Source: DASRWI01 sp035654655 (GTDB taxonomy: Bacteria > Bacteroidota > Ignavibacteria > Ignavibacteriales > Ignavibacteriaceae). Taken from it: a stretch of 64,000 nt of DNA. Below the pieces are notes generated by a model. The model saw only the letters and a program-made list of their open reading frames with translations, had not been told where the DNA came from and ran no database searches. The DNA is taken from contig DASRWI010000029.1 in assembly GCA_035654655.1 (NCBI GenBank), positions 81,435 to 145,434 of the forward strand, written 5' to 3'. This document shows positions 32,904 to 39,799 of this stretch, one piece after another (within the stretch, counting starts at the first letter, position 1; the number at the start of each line of letters is the position of its first letter). The translations under genes were made by a program, and so were the position numbers.

Positions 32904-34196
32904 ATGACTACAATAGTTGATGTCCTAGGAAGAGAAATATTAGATTCAAGAGGAAATCCGACTTTAGAAGTTGAGGTATTATTAGAGAGTGGTGTTATTG
33001 GCAGAGCAGCTGTTCCAAGTGGTGCATCCACAGGTGAACATGAAGCAGTTGAATTAAGAGATGGAGATAAAAGCCGTTACTTAGGTAAAGGTGTTCAAAA
33101 AGCAGTTGAAAATGTTAACGATAAAATTGCTGATGAAATTATAGATTTTGATGCTGCAGACCAGGTTTATCTTGATCAGTTTTTGATTGATATGGATGGT
33201 ACACCTAATAAAGAAAATTTAGGTGCAAATGCTATCCTTGGCGTTTCATTAGCTGCTGCTAAAGCAACCGCTGAAACTTTAGGTCTTCCTTTATATAGAT
33301 ATATTGGCGGTGTTAATGCTCGTACATTACCAGTTCCTATGATGAACATTCTCAATGGTGGCAGTCACGCAGATAATAATGTGGATTTTCAGGAATTTAT
33401 GATTATGCCAGTTGGTGCTCCTAATTTTGCTGAAGCTTTAAGAATGGGTGCTGAAACTTTTCATTCACTTAAATCAGTTTTAAAGAAAAAAGGTTATAAC
33501 ACTGCAGTAGGTGATGAAGGCGGATTTGCTCCAAATTTAAAATCTAATGACGAAGCTATTGAAGTTATTCTTGATGCGATTGAAAAAGCCGGTTATAAAG
33601 CAGGTACAGATATCGGTTTAGCTCTTGATGTTGCATCAAGTGAGATGTTCAAGAAAGAATCTAAAAAATATTCATTCTTCAAATCTTCAAAAGAAGAAAA
33701 AACTGCTGAACAAATGGTTGAGTTTTATTCTAATTGGGTCAATCAATATCCTATCTTCTCAATTGAAGATGGTCTTGATGAAAATGATTGGGATGGCTGG
33801 TTAGCTTTAACAGAAAGACTTGGCGGAAAAATTCAGTTGGTAGGTGATGATTTATTTGTAACTAATACTCAAAGATTAATTCAGGGAATTGAAAAAGGAA
33901 TTGCAAACTCAATCCTTATTAAAGTAAATCAAATTGGTACCTTAACTGAAACTTTAGATGCAATTGAAATGGCTAAGAAAGCCGGATATACAAACGTAAT
34001 AAGTCATCGTTCAGGAGAAACTGAAGATACTACTATTGCTGATATCGCTGTTGCAACTAATGCAGGACAAATTAAAACAGGTTCTCTTTCAAGAACTGAC
34101 CGTATTGCAAAATATAATCAGCTGTTAAGAATTGAAGAAGAACTTGATACTGCTGCAATCTTTTTGGGTATTGCTGCTTTAAATTATACAATGTAA
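32904..34196 (+). CDS. eno: Enolase
   Basis: A 430-residue glycolytic enzyme that interconverts 2-phosphoglycerate and phosphoenolpyruvate in the cytoplasm with two Mg ions. Clear enolase signatures are SGASTGEHEAVELRD (mobile loop), the metal-binding acids in LALDVASSEMF, FSIEDGLDENDW and LVGDDLFVTN, the catalytic Lys in NSILIKVNQIGTLTET, and SHRSGETEDTTIAD. The length is that of bacterial enolases. AGGAG lies before the ATG. A strong terminator separates it from glnA. Repeat clusters lie upstream of eno and downstream of glnA. Confidence 0.98.
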   Translation: MTTIVDVLGREILDSRGNPTLEVEVLLESGVIGRAAVPSGASTGEHEAVELRDGDKSRYLGKGVQKAVENVNDKIADEIIDFDAADQVYLDQFLIDMDGTPNKENLGANAILGVSLAAAKATAETLGLPLYRYIGGVNARTLPVPMMNILNGGSHADNNVDFQEFMIMPVGAPNFAEALRMGAETFHSLKSVLKKKGYNTAVGDEGGFAPNLKSNDEAIEVILDAIEKAGYKAGTDIGLALDVASSEMFKKESKKYSFFKSSKEEKTAEQMVEFYSNWVNQYPIFSIEDGLDENDWDGWLALTERLGGKIQLVGDDLFVTNTQRLIQGIEKGIANSILIKVNQIGTLTETLDAIEMAKKAGYTNVISHRSGETEDTTIADIAVATNAGQIKTGSLSRTDRIAKYNQLLRIEEELDTAAIFLGIAALNYTM

Positions 34197-34207
34197 TAAA
34201 TTATGTT

Positions 34208-34242
34208 AAAGCGGACTCCTGAAAAGGGAGTCCGCTTTTTTT
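34208..34242 (+). terminator. Terminator after eno
   Basis: AAAGCGGACTCC (34208-34219) pairs perfectly with GGAGTCCGCTTT (34227-34238), and the T-run continues to about 34242. Confidence 0.95.
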
Positions 34243-34264
34243 ATCAAATTAAATTGAGAGCATT

Positions 34265-35632
34265 ATGCCTAATGAGCATTTAGAAAAATGTAACAAAATT
34301 ATTAAAGACAACAACATTGAATTTATCGATTTAAAATGTTTAGACCTTACAGGTAGACTTCACCACATCACCTTGCCGGTATATGATGGTATTTTAGAAA
34401 AATTATTAAATGAAGGTGTTGGTTTTGATGGTTCAAGTTATGGTTTCAAGAAGGTTGAAAACAGTGATATGATCCTTCTTCCTGACCTTGCTACTGCAGT
34501 TATTGACCCTTTCAGAGATGCACCGGCTTTAAGTTTTTATTCTCATATAGTTCTTACTGATGAAGAGAGAACTCCATTTCCGCAGGATGCAAGATTGCTT
34601 GCAAAAAAAGCAGAGAAACTTTTACTTGAAACAACAGGTGCAGATACTTCCTGGTGGGGACCTGAATTTGAATTTTACATTTTTAAGAATGTTGAATATG
34701 ATACACGCACAGCATCTTCATATTATAAAGTGGAGCACGAAGAAGAATTTTATAAAAAGGCTTACCACGCTGCAAATCCGTTTGATGTTTATGATGACTT
34801 TAGAGATGAAGCCTGTAAAATCTTAAAGAAGTTCGGAATAAAAGTTAAGTATCATCATCACGAAGTTGGTGAAAGAGGTCAGCAGGAAATTGAAACTTAT
34901 TTTTCTGATTTGTTAACAACCGGAGATAATATCATCTCAACAAAATATGCTTTGTTTAACTATGCACTTCAGAAAAATTTATTCATAACCTTTATGCCTA
35001 AGCCAATGTATCAGCAGGCTGGCAATGGAATGCATCTGCATTTATATCTGACTAAGAATGGGAAAAATCTTTTCTATCAAAAAGGTGAATACGGCAATAT
35101 TAGTGAAATGGGAAGATACTTTATAGGCGGACTTCTGAAACACGGACCTGCCTTATCTGCATTCACTAACCCAAGTACAAATTCATTTAAAAGATTAGTA
35201 CCGGGATTTGAAGCTCCTGTTGCATTAACATACGGAACAGGTAACAGAGCATCAGCAATTAGAATTCCTAAGTATGTTTCTGATCCAAACACGACCAGGT
35301 TTGAATACAGACCACCTGACGCAACCGCAAATCCATACTTATGTTTAGTAGCAATGCTGCTTGCAGGTATTGATGGATTTGTAAACAAGATTGACCCTGT
35401 TAAAGAAGGATATGGACCATTCGATAGAAATGTTGAAGACCATATACATTTCCTTCCTCGCAATCTTGGTGAAGCATTAGACGCATTAGCATTAGACCAT
35501 GAGTTCTTACGCAGAGGCGGAATTTTTACAGATGAATTACTTGAACAATGGGTAAAAGTAAAAACAGAAGAAATAGATGCTATCGGCACAATGCCACATC
35601 CGTTCGAATACAAAATGTATTTTAATTTATAG
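34265..35632 (+). CDS. glnA: Glutamine synthetase, type I
   Basis: A 455-residue ATP-dependent enzyme that condenses ammonia with glutamate. Family landmarks are GVGFDGSSYGF near the N-terminus, the metal-binding GPEFEFYIF, MPKPMYQQAGNGMHLHLYL around the active site, the NRASAIRIP ATP/glutamate segment and the RPPDATANPYL signature. The position of the adenylylated Tyr (usual NLYDLPPE) reads HIHFLPRN, so covalent regulation by adenylylation is not expected, as in GSI-alpha enzymes; feedback control would have to be different. Only 68 bases separate it from eno, but a terminator stands between them. GdhA at the window start is the low-affinity route to the same nitrogen pool. Confidence 0.95.
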   Translation: MPNEHLEKCNKIIKDNNIEFIDLKCLDLTGRLHHITLPVYDGILEKLLNEGVGFDGSSYGFKKVENSDMILLPDLATAVIDPFRDAPALSFYSHIVLTDEERTPFPQDARLLAKKAEKLLLETTGADTSWWGPEFEFYIFKNVEYDTRTASSYYKVEHEEEFYKKAYHAANPFDVYDDFRDEACKILKKFGIKVKYHHHEVGERGQQEIETYFSDLLTTGDNIISTKYALFNYALQKNLFITFMPKPMYQQAGNGMHLHLYLTKNGKNLFYQKGEYGNISEMGRYFIGGLLKHGPALSAFTNPSTNSFKRLVPGFEAPVALTYGTGNRASAIRIPKYVSDPNTTRFEYRPPDATANPYLCLVAMLLAGIDGFVNKIDPVKEGYGPFDRNVEDHIHFLPRNLGEALDALALDHEFLRRGGIFTDELLEQWVKVKTEEIDAIGTMPHPFEYKMYFNL

Positions 35633-35633
35633 C

Positions 35634-35687
35634 GGTACACTGAGTATCCCGATTCGAATTCGGATCGGGATGTATCAAATGTGTAAC
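35634..35687. repeat. Long imperfect palindrome starting GGTACACTGAGT
   Basis: GGTACACTGAGT is followed by ATCCCGAT (35646-35653) and ATCGGGAT (35664-35671), which pair over a smaller palindrome TTCGAATTCGG. The outer arms (GGTACAC and GTGTAAC) pair imperfectly. The twelve bases GGTACACTGAGT also occur, reversed, at 45088-45099. Confidence 0.6.
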
Positions 35688-35689
35688 GC

Positions 35690-35723
35690 AAAAAAGGAGA
35701 AGTGAAAGCTTCTCCTTTTTTTT
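35690..35723 (+). terminator. Terminator after glnA
   Basis: GGAGAAG (35696-35702) pairs with CTTCTCC (35709-35715), flanked by six A and eight T residues. Confidence 0.9.
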
Positions 35724-35818
35724 ATAAATTATAGGTGTTATACGAAGCAATCATTAATTCATCCCTATACCAAAGGAGGACCACTTCGTGGCAGGATGAT
35801 ATCCAAAGGAAAATAAAT

Positions 35819-35891
35819 CATGCCGTAGACATATTTTAATAATAATGAAACTTATAAACGAAATCTTGCATTCCGTAGGAATAGGTTAAAT
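35819..35891 (+). repeat. REP-like palindromic doublet (forward), partly decayed
   Basis: The first copy (35819-35847) reads CATGCC-GTA-GACATATTTTAATAATAATG, with one stem mismatch (G-A for G-G). The second (35868-35891) reads GCATTCC-GTA-GGAATAGGTTAAATC with an intact stem. The layout is the same as in the other forward doublets. Confidence 0.75.
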
Positions 35892-36164
35892 CATGAACAT
35901 CTTTAAGAAATCTTTTCAATCATGATTCAAAAAAAAATCCAGAGATTGCTTCTACATAGGGGCAAGCTGTCATAGAACTCCTCGCAACGATACTGATAGG
36001 TTATTGTCACTTTGTCATTCCTATTGCCAAAATTATTTTTTGCCTGTATTTAATTCATATTCTTCTGCCATTAATAAAATGAGAAAACGATGAATTTACT
36101 CACAAATTCATTGGCACAACCTTTGAGTATTCTTGTATAAATAAAAATAACAGGAGATGTTAAA

Positions 36165-36548
36165 ATGACAGACGTAAAAGATAATAAAGATACTTTGGTA
36201 CAGGAATACAATAAAGAAGAGTATTATATTTATCCATTAGTAAATATTCACGAAACTAATGATGAGTTTGTTTTAGTTGCTGATATGCCCGGTGTACCTA
36301 AAGAGAATGTTACAATAAATTTTGCTGATGATTTTCTTACCATTAAAGGTAAAATGAATCCGGTGAATTCTGAAGTTAAAAAATATATTCTTAAAGAAAC
36401 CGGTTACGGCAATACTTATTTAAGAAAATTTAGAATTAATGATACAATTGATACTAATAAAATTGATGCTGTGTATGAAAACGGTCAGTTGACTGTTAAA
36501 ATGCCAAAACACGACAGAGTTAAACCAAGAACAATTTCAATTAAATAA
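36165..36548 (+). CDS. Small heat-shock protein Hsp20 (copy 1)
   Basis: A 127-residue alpha-crystallin-domain chaperone that holds unfolded proteins without ATP. The domain covers about residues 25-120: VNIHETNDEFVLVADMPGVPKENV and the late YENGQLTVKMPK motif. The C-terminal end, KPRTISIK, carries the I-x-I type motif used in oligomer assembly. An AGGAG ribosome site is present. It is the first gene of a compact heat-shock cluster, 19 bases before a second Hsp20 gene. Its N-terminal arm is short, so the two Hsp20 proteins may form mixed oligomers. No CIRCE-type operator was seen upstream. Confidence 0.88.
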   Translation: MTDVKDNKDTLVQEYNKEEYYIYPLVNIHETNDEFVLVADMPGVPKENVTINFADDFLTIKGKMNPVNSEVKKYILKETGYGNTYLRKFRINDTIDTNKIDAVYENGQLTVKMPKHDRVKPRTISIK

Positions 36549-36567
36549 ATTTTAAGGAGGTAAAATT

Positions 36568-37026
36568 ATGGCACTAGTAAAATTTAATCCTGTAAGAGAC
36601 TTATTAAATTTTGAACGTGAGGTTTCGAGAATTATAAACAATTTTGAAAGATCATTCGATAGCGATAATTCTTTACCACAAGAATTCGAAAACGCTATTT
36701 GGTCACCATTGTCTGATATTTCTGAAGATAAAGATACTTTCAAAATAAGACTAGACCTTCCAGGTATGAAGAAGGAAGATGTAAAAATAAACATGGAAAA
36801 CAATATGCTTTCCATTAGCGGTGAAAGAAAACAGGAAAAAGAATCAGACAATAGTAAGTATCATAGAGTTGAAAGAGTTTATGGTAAGTTTTATCGTTCA
36901 TTTACTTTACCTGAATCAATTGAACATGAAAAGATTGATGCGGAATTCAAAGATGGTCAATTAACCATTATTGTTCCTAAATCTGAAAAAGCGAAACCAA
37001 AACAATTGGAAATCAAAATTAAATAA
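36568..37026 (+). CDS. Small heat-shock protein Hsp20 (copy 2)
   Basis: A 152-residue alpha-crystallin-domain chaperone with the classical layout. The N-terminal arm (NPVRDLLNFEREVSRIINNF) is followed by the domain (about 45-145) with RLDLPGMKKEDVKINMENN and SISGERK, GKFYRSFTLPESI, FKDGQLTIIVPKSE, and the C-terminal LEIKIK anchor. It is preceded by a very strong Shine-Dalgarno (AAGGAGGT), stronger than most sites in this window, which suggests high expression. It is co-transcribed with copy 1. A hairpin at 37052-37098 separates it from the J-protein gene. Confidence 0.92.
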   Translation: MALVKFNPVRDLLNFEREVSRIINNFERSFDSDNSLPQEFENAIWSPLSDISEDKDTFKIRLDLPGMKKEDVKINMENNMLSISGERKQEKESDNSKYHRVERVYGKFYRSFTLPESIEHEKIDAEFKDGQLTIIVPKSEKAKPKQLEIKIK

Positions 37027-37051
37027 TTATCTTTCAGGTAGTTTTTAATTC

Positions 37052-37098
37052 AAGGGTAACTTATTAAAATATTTTTAAGTTACCCTTTTGTTTTTATA
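37052..37098 (+). terminator. Hairpin terminator between hsp20 and the J-protein gene
   Basis: AAGGGTAACTTA (37052-37063) pairs with TAAGTTACCCTT (37076-37087), 12 base pairs with an AT-rich loop, followed by TTGTTTTT. The J-protein gene starts 24 bases after the stem, so readthrough or a promoter overlapping this hairpin would be needed. Confidence 0.8.
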
Positions 37099-37110
37099 GA
37101 GGTAAGCAGA

Positions 37111-38046
37111 ATGGATTTTAAAGATTATTACAAAGTGCTTGGTGTTGATAAAAAAGCTTCTGATGATGAAATAAGAAAAGTCTACAGAAAGCTTGCAAAA
37201 CAATACCATCCTGATAAAAATCCCGGCGATAAAAAAGCTGAGGAAAGGTTTAAAGAAATTAGCGAAGCTTACAATGTATTAGGTGATAAAGAAAAAAGAA
37301 AAAAATATGATGAGCTGGCTGATAATTGGCAGTACTATGGAAATCAAGGCGCTGGCGGTCAACCTCAAGCTGATTGGTTTAAAAATTATCAGAACTCCGG
37401 ACAGGGGAGTTCGTTTAATTTTTCAGGGAATTTTTCTGATTTCTTTAGTGGGTCAGGTGGCTTTGCAGATTTCTTTGAACAATTTATGGGAGGAAGTTCA
37501 AGTACTTCATCATCTAGAAAAGGAGGAAGAAGAACCACATATCAGTCTGCCCCCGCACAGGATTTAGAAGCTGAGTTACCATTAACCTTAAATGATGTTT
37601 TTCACGGAACTGAAAAACAGCTTAATGTTGATGGAAGAAAAATAAATATTAAAATCCAGCCTGGTTTAGAATCCGGTAAGAAGTTAAAATTAAGAAATCA
37701 GGGAAGAAATAACGGCAGTTTATTTTTAAAGATTAAAATAGCAGAGCATCCTATCTTTGAAAGAAAAGAAAATGACCTATATGCAGATGTTAATGTTGAT
37801 ATGTTCACTGCCGCTCTTGGTGGTAAAGCATCATTTACTACTATAGATAATAAAACCATTAATCTAAATATTGCACCCGGAACTGATTCAGGAACTTTAT
37901 TAAGGGTTAAGGGAATGGGAATGCCAGCTTATAATAATAATTCTAACCGGGGAGATTTATTCTTAAAAGTAAAAATTATATCTCCAAAACATTTATCCGA
38001 AGATGAAAAAGAATTATTAAAGAAGATGGCTGAAAAAAGAAAATAA
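37111..38046 (+). CDS. CbpA-like J-domain co-chaperone (type II DnaJ)
   Basis: A 311-residue co-chaperone that stimulates DnaK. The J domain (about 1-70) has the HPD motif in QYHPDKNPGD. A Gly/Phe/Ser-rich linker (about 78-145; GSGGFADFFEQFMGG) follows, then two substrate-binding C-terminal domains (about 150-305; EAELPLTLNDVFHGTEKQL, GGKASFTTIDNK). The zinc-finger cysteine repeats of type I DnaJ are absent, so it is CbpA/DjlA-like rather than the main DnaJ. The gene follows two Hsp20 genes, consistent with a holding-then-refolding team, but a terminator-like hairpin lies between. It converges with the GT2 gene, ending 7 bases short of it. Confidence 0.9.
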   Translation: MDFKDYYKVLGVDKKASDDEIRKVYRKLAKQYHPDKNPGDKKAEERFKEISEAYNVLGDKEKRKKYDELADNWQYYGNQGAGGQPQADWFKNYQNSGQGSSFNFSGNFSDFFSGSGGFADFFEQFMGGSSSTSSSRKGGRRTTYQSAPAQDLEAELPLTLNDVFHGTEKQLNVDGRKINIKIQPGLESGKKLKLRNQGRNNGSLFLKIKIAEHPIFERKENDLYADVNVDMFTAALGGKASFTTIDNKTINLNIAPGTDSGTLLRVKGMGMPAYNNNSNRGDLFLKVKIISPKHLSEDEKELLKKMAEKRK

Positions 38047-38053
38047 ATTACTT

Positions 38054-39007
38054 CTAATAATTTTTTGCTATGAGAAGTCTGTATAATCCATAAATAAATC
38101 CAGATCCATAACCTAAGTGAATTGCAGGGTAAACTATTATAGAAATCAGTTTACCTTTTATTGTTTTATTCCCTCTGAAAGAAAAAATTAAATCCTGCAG
38201 TAGATAAATCGCCAAAGGCAGAAGCCAAAAAATACTTACTGCAGATAATGGCAATGAAAGAAAATAAAGAGTAAAGAACATTGGCATTAAATGACGAAGT
38301 TTAATTTCGGATTTAACTTTTTTTAACACTAAGGGTTTGTATTCTCCATACTGAAAATATTGTTTGAATAATCCTTTTATGTTATCTCTTGGATAATACC
38401 ACAACTTAATATCGGGAGTTAAATATAATTTTTTCCCCATACTTTTGGCACGATAGAAAAGTTCATCATCCTGGTTGCGAACTAAACGCGTATCAAATAA
38501 ACCTACTTCATTAAAAACTTCTCTTTTAAAAGTACCGAAAGTTACACTGTCAGCATACCCTGTATAATTTGCGTAATGACTTTTACTATCACCTGTGCCA
38601 AATTTGGAAGAAATTGCATTGCCAACTGCAGCCTGAAATATATTGTTATACTTTGTTAATGCAGGACCGCCAACAATATCAGCATCAACCTTTTGAAAGG
38701 TCTCTAATATTTTTTCAAAATAGTCTATTGAATATTCTGAGTGAGCACCAATAATGGTAATATATTCTCCCTTTGCCTTATCAATTCCCATATTAAAGGC
38801 ATAAGGAACATACTTATTTTTATTATGAAGCAGGTAAACATTCGGATGTTTCCTGCTGTAATCCAATACTATATCGCAGGTTTTATCTTTAGAGCCGCCA
38901 TCGACTATAAATAACTCTTTATCTTCTGGTTTAGAATTAACAAAGAAATCTAAAATCTTTCCTATAAATTTTTCTTCGTTAAAAGTAGGACAAATAACAC
39001 TAATCAT
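38054..39007 (-). CDS. Family 2 glycosyltransferase (ExoA-like)
   Basis: A 317-residue membrane-associated glycosyltransferase with an N-terminal GT-A domain (about 1-230). Visible features are CPTFNEEKFIGKIL (nucleotide-sugar binding), LFIVDGGSKDKT, and NQDDELFYRAKSMG as acceptor-side acids. The usual DxD position reads IIGAHSEY, which is atypical and was noted as odd. Two or three transmembrane segments follow (about 235-310; FFTLYFLSLPLSAVSIFWLLP). This resembles ExoA-type enzymes that extend exopolysaccharide repeats on a lipid carrier. The SDR gene lies three bases upstream, so the two are co-transcribed, though no shared pathway is evident. Confidence 0.82.
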   Translation of the reverse strand: MISVICPTFNEEKFIGKILDFFVNSKPEDKELFIVDGGSKDKTCDIVLDYSRKHPNVYLLHNKNKYVPYAFNMGIDKAKGEYITIIGAHSEYSIDYFEKILETFQKVDADIVGGPALTKYNNIFQAAVGNAISSKFGTGDSKSHYANYTGYADSVTFGTFKREVFNEVGLFDTRLVRNQDDELFYRAKSMGKKLYLTPDIKLWYYPRDNIKGLFKQYFQYGEYKPLVLKKVKSEIKLRHLMPMFFTLYFLSLPLSAVSIFWLLPLAIYLLQDLIFSFRGNKTIKGKLISIIVYPAIHLGYGSGFIYGLYRLLIAKNY

Positions 39008-39010
39008 TAA

Positions 39011-39778
39011 CTATTTCTTTCTATGAACCTGAGTTGATGACGCTTGTTGAGTTGGAGTTATAATAATTTCATTTATGTTAACGTGTGCTGGTCTGGTCGC
39101 AGCAAATAAAACAGCCTGAGCAACATCATCAGGACCCAATGGATTAACACCTTCGTAAACTTTTGCTGCTCTCTCTTCATCACCTGAAAATCTAACTTTG
39201 GCAAATTCAGTTACAACCATTCCAGGGTCAACAGTTGTTACTTTAATGTTTTTATCAAGCAAATCAATTCTAATTGCCTGAGTTAATCCTTTGACTGCAA
39301 ATTTAGTAGCACAATAAACATTGCCATAAATATAAGCTTCATGTCCTGCTGTTGAACCAATATTGATGATATGTCCTTTTTCACGTTCAACCATAAGGGG
39401 ACTAACTGCACGGGTAACATAAAGTAAACCTTTAAGGTTTGTATCAATCATTTCTTCCCAATGTTCAACTTCTCCATCATTAATTTTGCTAAAGCCTCTT
39501 GCGAGTCCAGCATTATTAATTAGTATATCAATGCTTTTCCACTCATCCGTTAGCTTACCAATGGTCTTTTTAACTTCTGAATTGTTTCTTACATCTAGTA
39601 CAATAGGGAGTACTTTTATTTTGTATCCTTCAGTTAATGAACTTGAAAGATTAAGTAATCTTTCTTCTCTTCTTGCAATTAAAATTAAGTTAGCACCTTC
39701 AGAAGCAAATGCAACAGCACAAGATTTACCAATTCCTGAAGTAGCGCCTGTTATTAAAACAATTTTATCTTTGAGCAT
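39011..39778 (-). CDS. Short-chain dehydrogenase/reductase (YdfG-like)
   Basis: A 255-residue NAD(P)-dependent oxidoreductase with a Rossmann fold. It has the TGATSGIGKS cofactor motif (about 10-19), LINNAG (about 86-91), and the catalytic Ser-Tyr-Lys set in IGSTAGHEAYIYGNVYCATKFAV (read in two parts, Y and K four apart). RREER after the second strand favours NADPH. The pattern DTNLKGLLYVTRAV and GHIINIGSTAG is typical of YdfG/serine 3-dehydrogenase-like enzymes that act on 3-hydroxy acids or small aldehydes. It sits 21 bases after the GH20 gene and three bases before the GT2 gene. The true substrate is unknown. Confidence 0.87.
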   Translation of the reverse strand: MLKDKIVLITGATSGIGKSCAVAFASEGANLILIARREERLLNLSSSLTEGYKIKVLPIVLDVRNNSEVKKTIGKLTDEWKSIDILINNAGLARGFSKINDGEVEHWEEMIDTNLKGLLYVTRAVSPLMVEREKGHIINIGSTAGHEAYIYGNVYCATKFAVKGLTQAIRIDLLDKNIKVTTVDPGMVVTEFAKVRFSGDEERAAKVYEGVNPLGPDDVAQAVLFAATRPAHVNINEIIITPTQQASSTQVHRKK

Positions 39779-39799
39779 TTTTCTTTTTTCCCTTAAAAT

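Larger units (their letters stand above)
35633..36164. other. Repeat-rich intergenic region between glnA and the heat-shock operon
   Basis: About 530 bases with no gene. In order it holds a long palindrome (35634-35687), the glnA terminator (35690-35723), a block shared with 6149 and 42421 (35771-35800), a REP-like doublet (35819-35891), a degenerate repeat-like stretch (35938-36025) and the AT-rich leader of the hsp20 operon. Confidence 0.65.

Noticed and set aside
35077..35691. Open frame of 204 codons on the minus strand opposite glnA
   Set aside because: It lies almost entirely within glnA on the other strand, has no family resemblance and no ribosome site; glnA is unambiguous.
32496..35891. 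Composite transposon carrying eno and glnA between repeat clusters
   Set aside because: The flanking doublets do not form one inward-facing pair, no transposase lies within, and both genes are core housekeeping genes of normal composition.
36111..36126. Sigma-54-like promoter (TTGGCAC...TTTGA) upstream of the hsp20 operon
   Set aside because: The GG at -24 is present at the right spacing, but the essential GC at -12 reads GA, so the match is not good enough to call.
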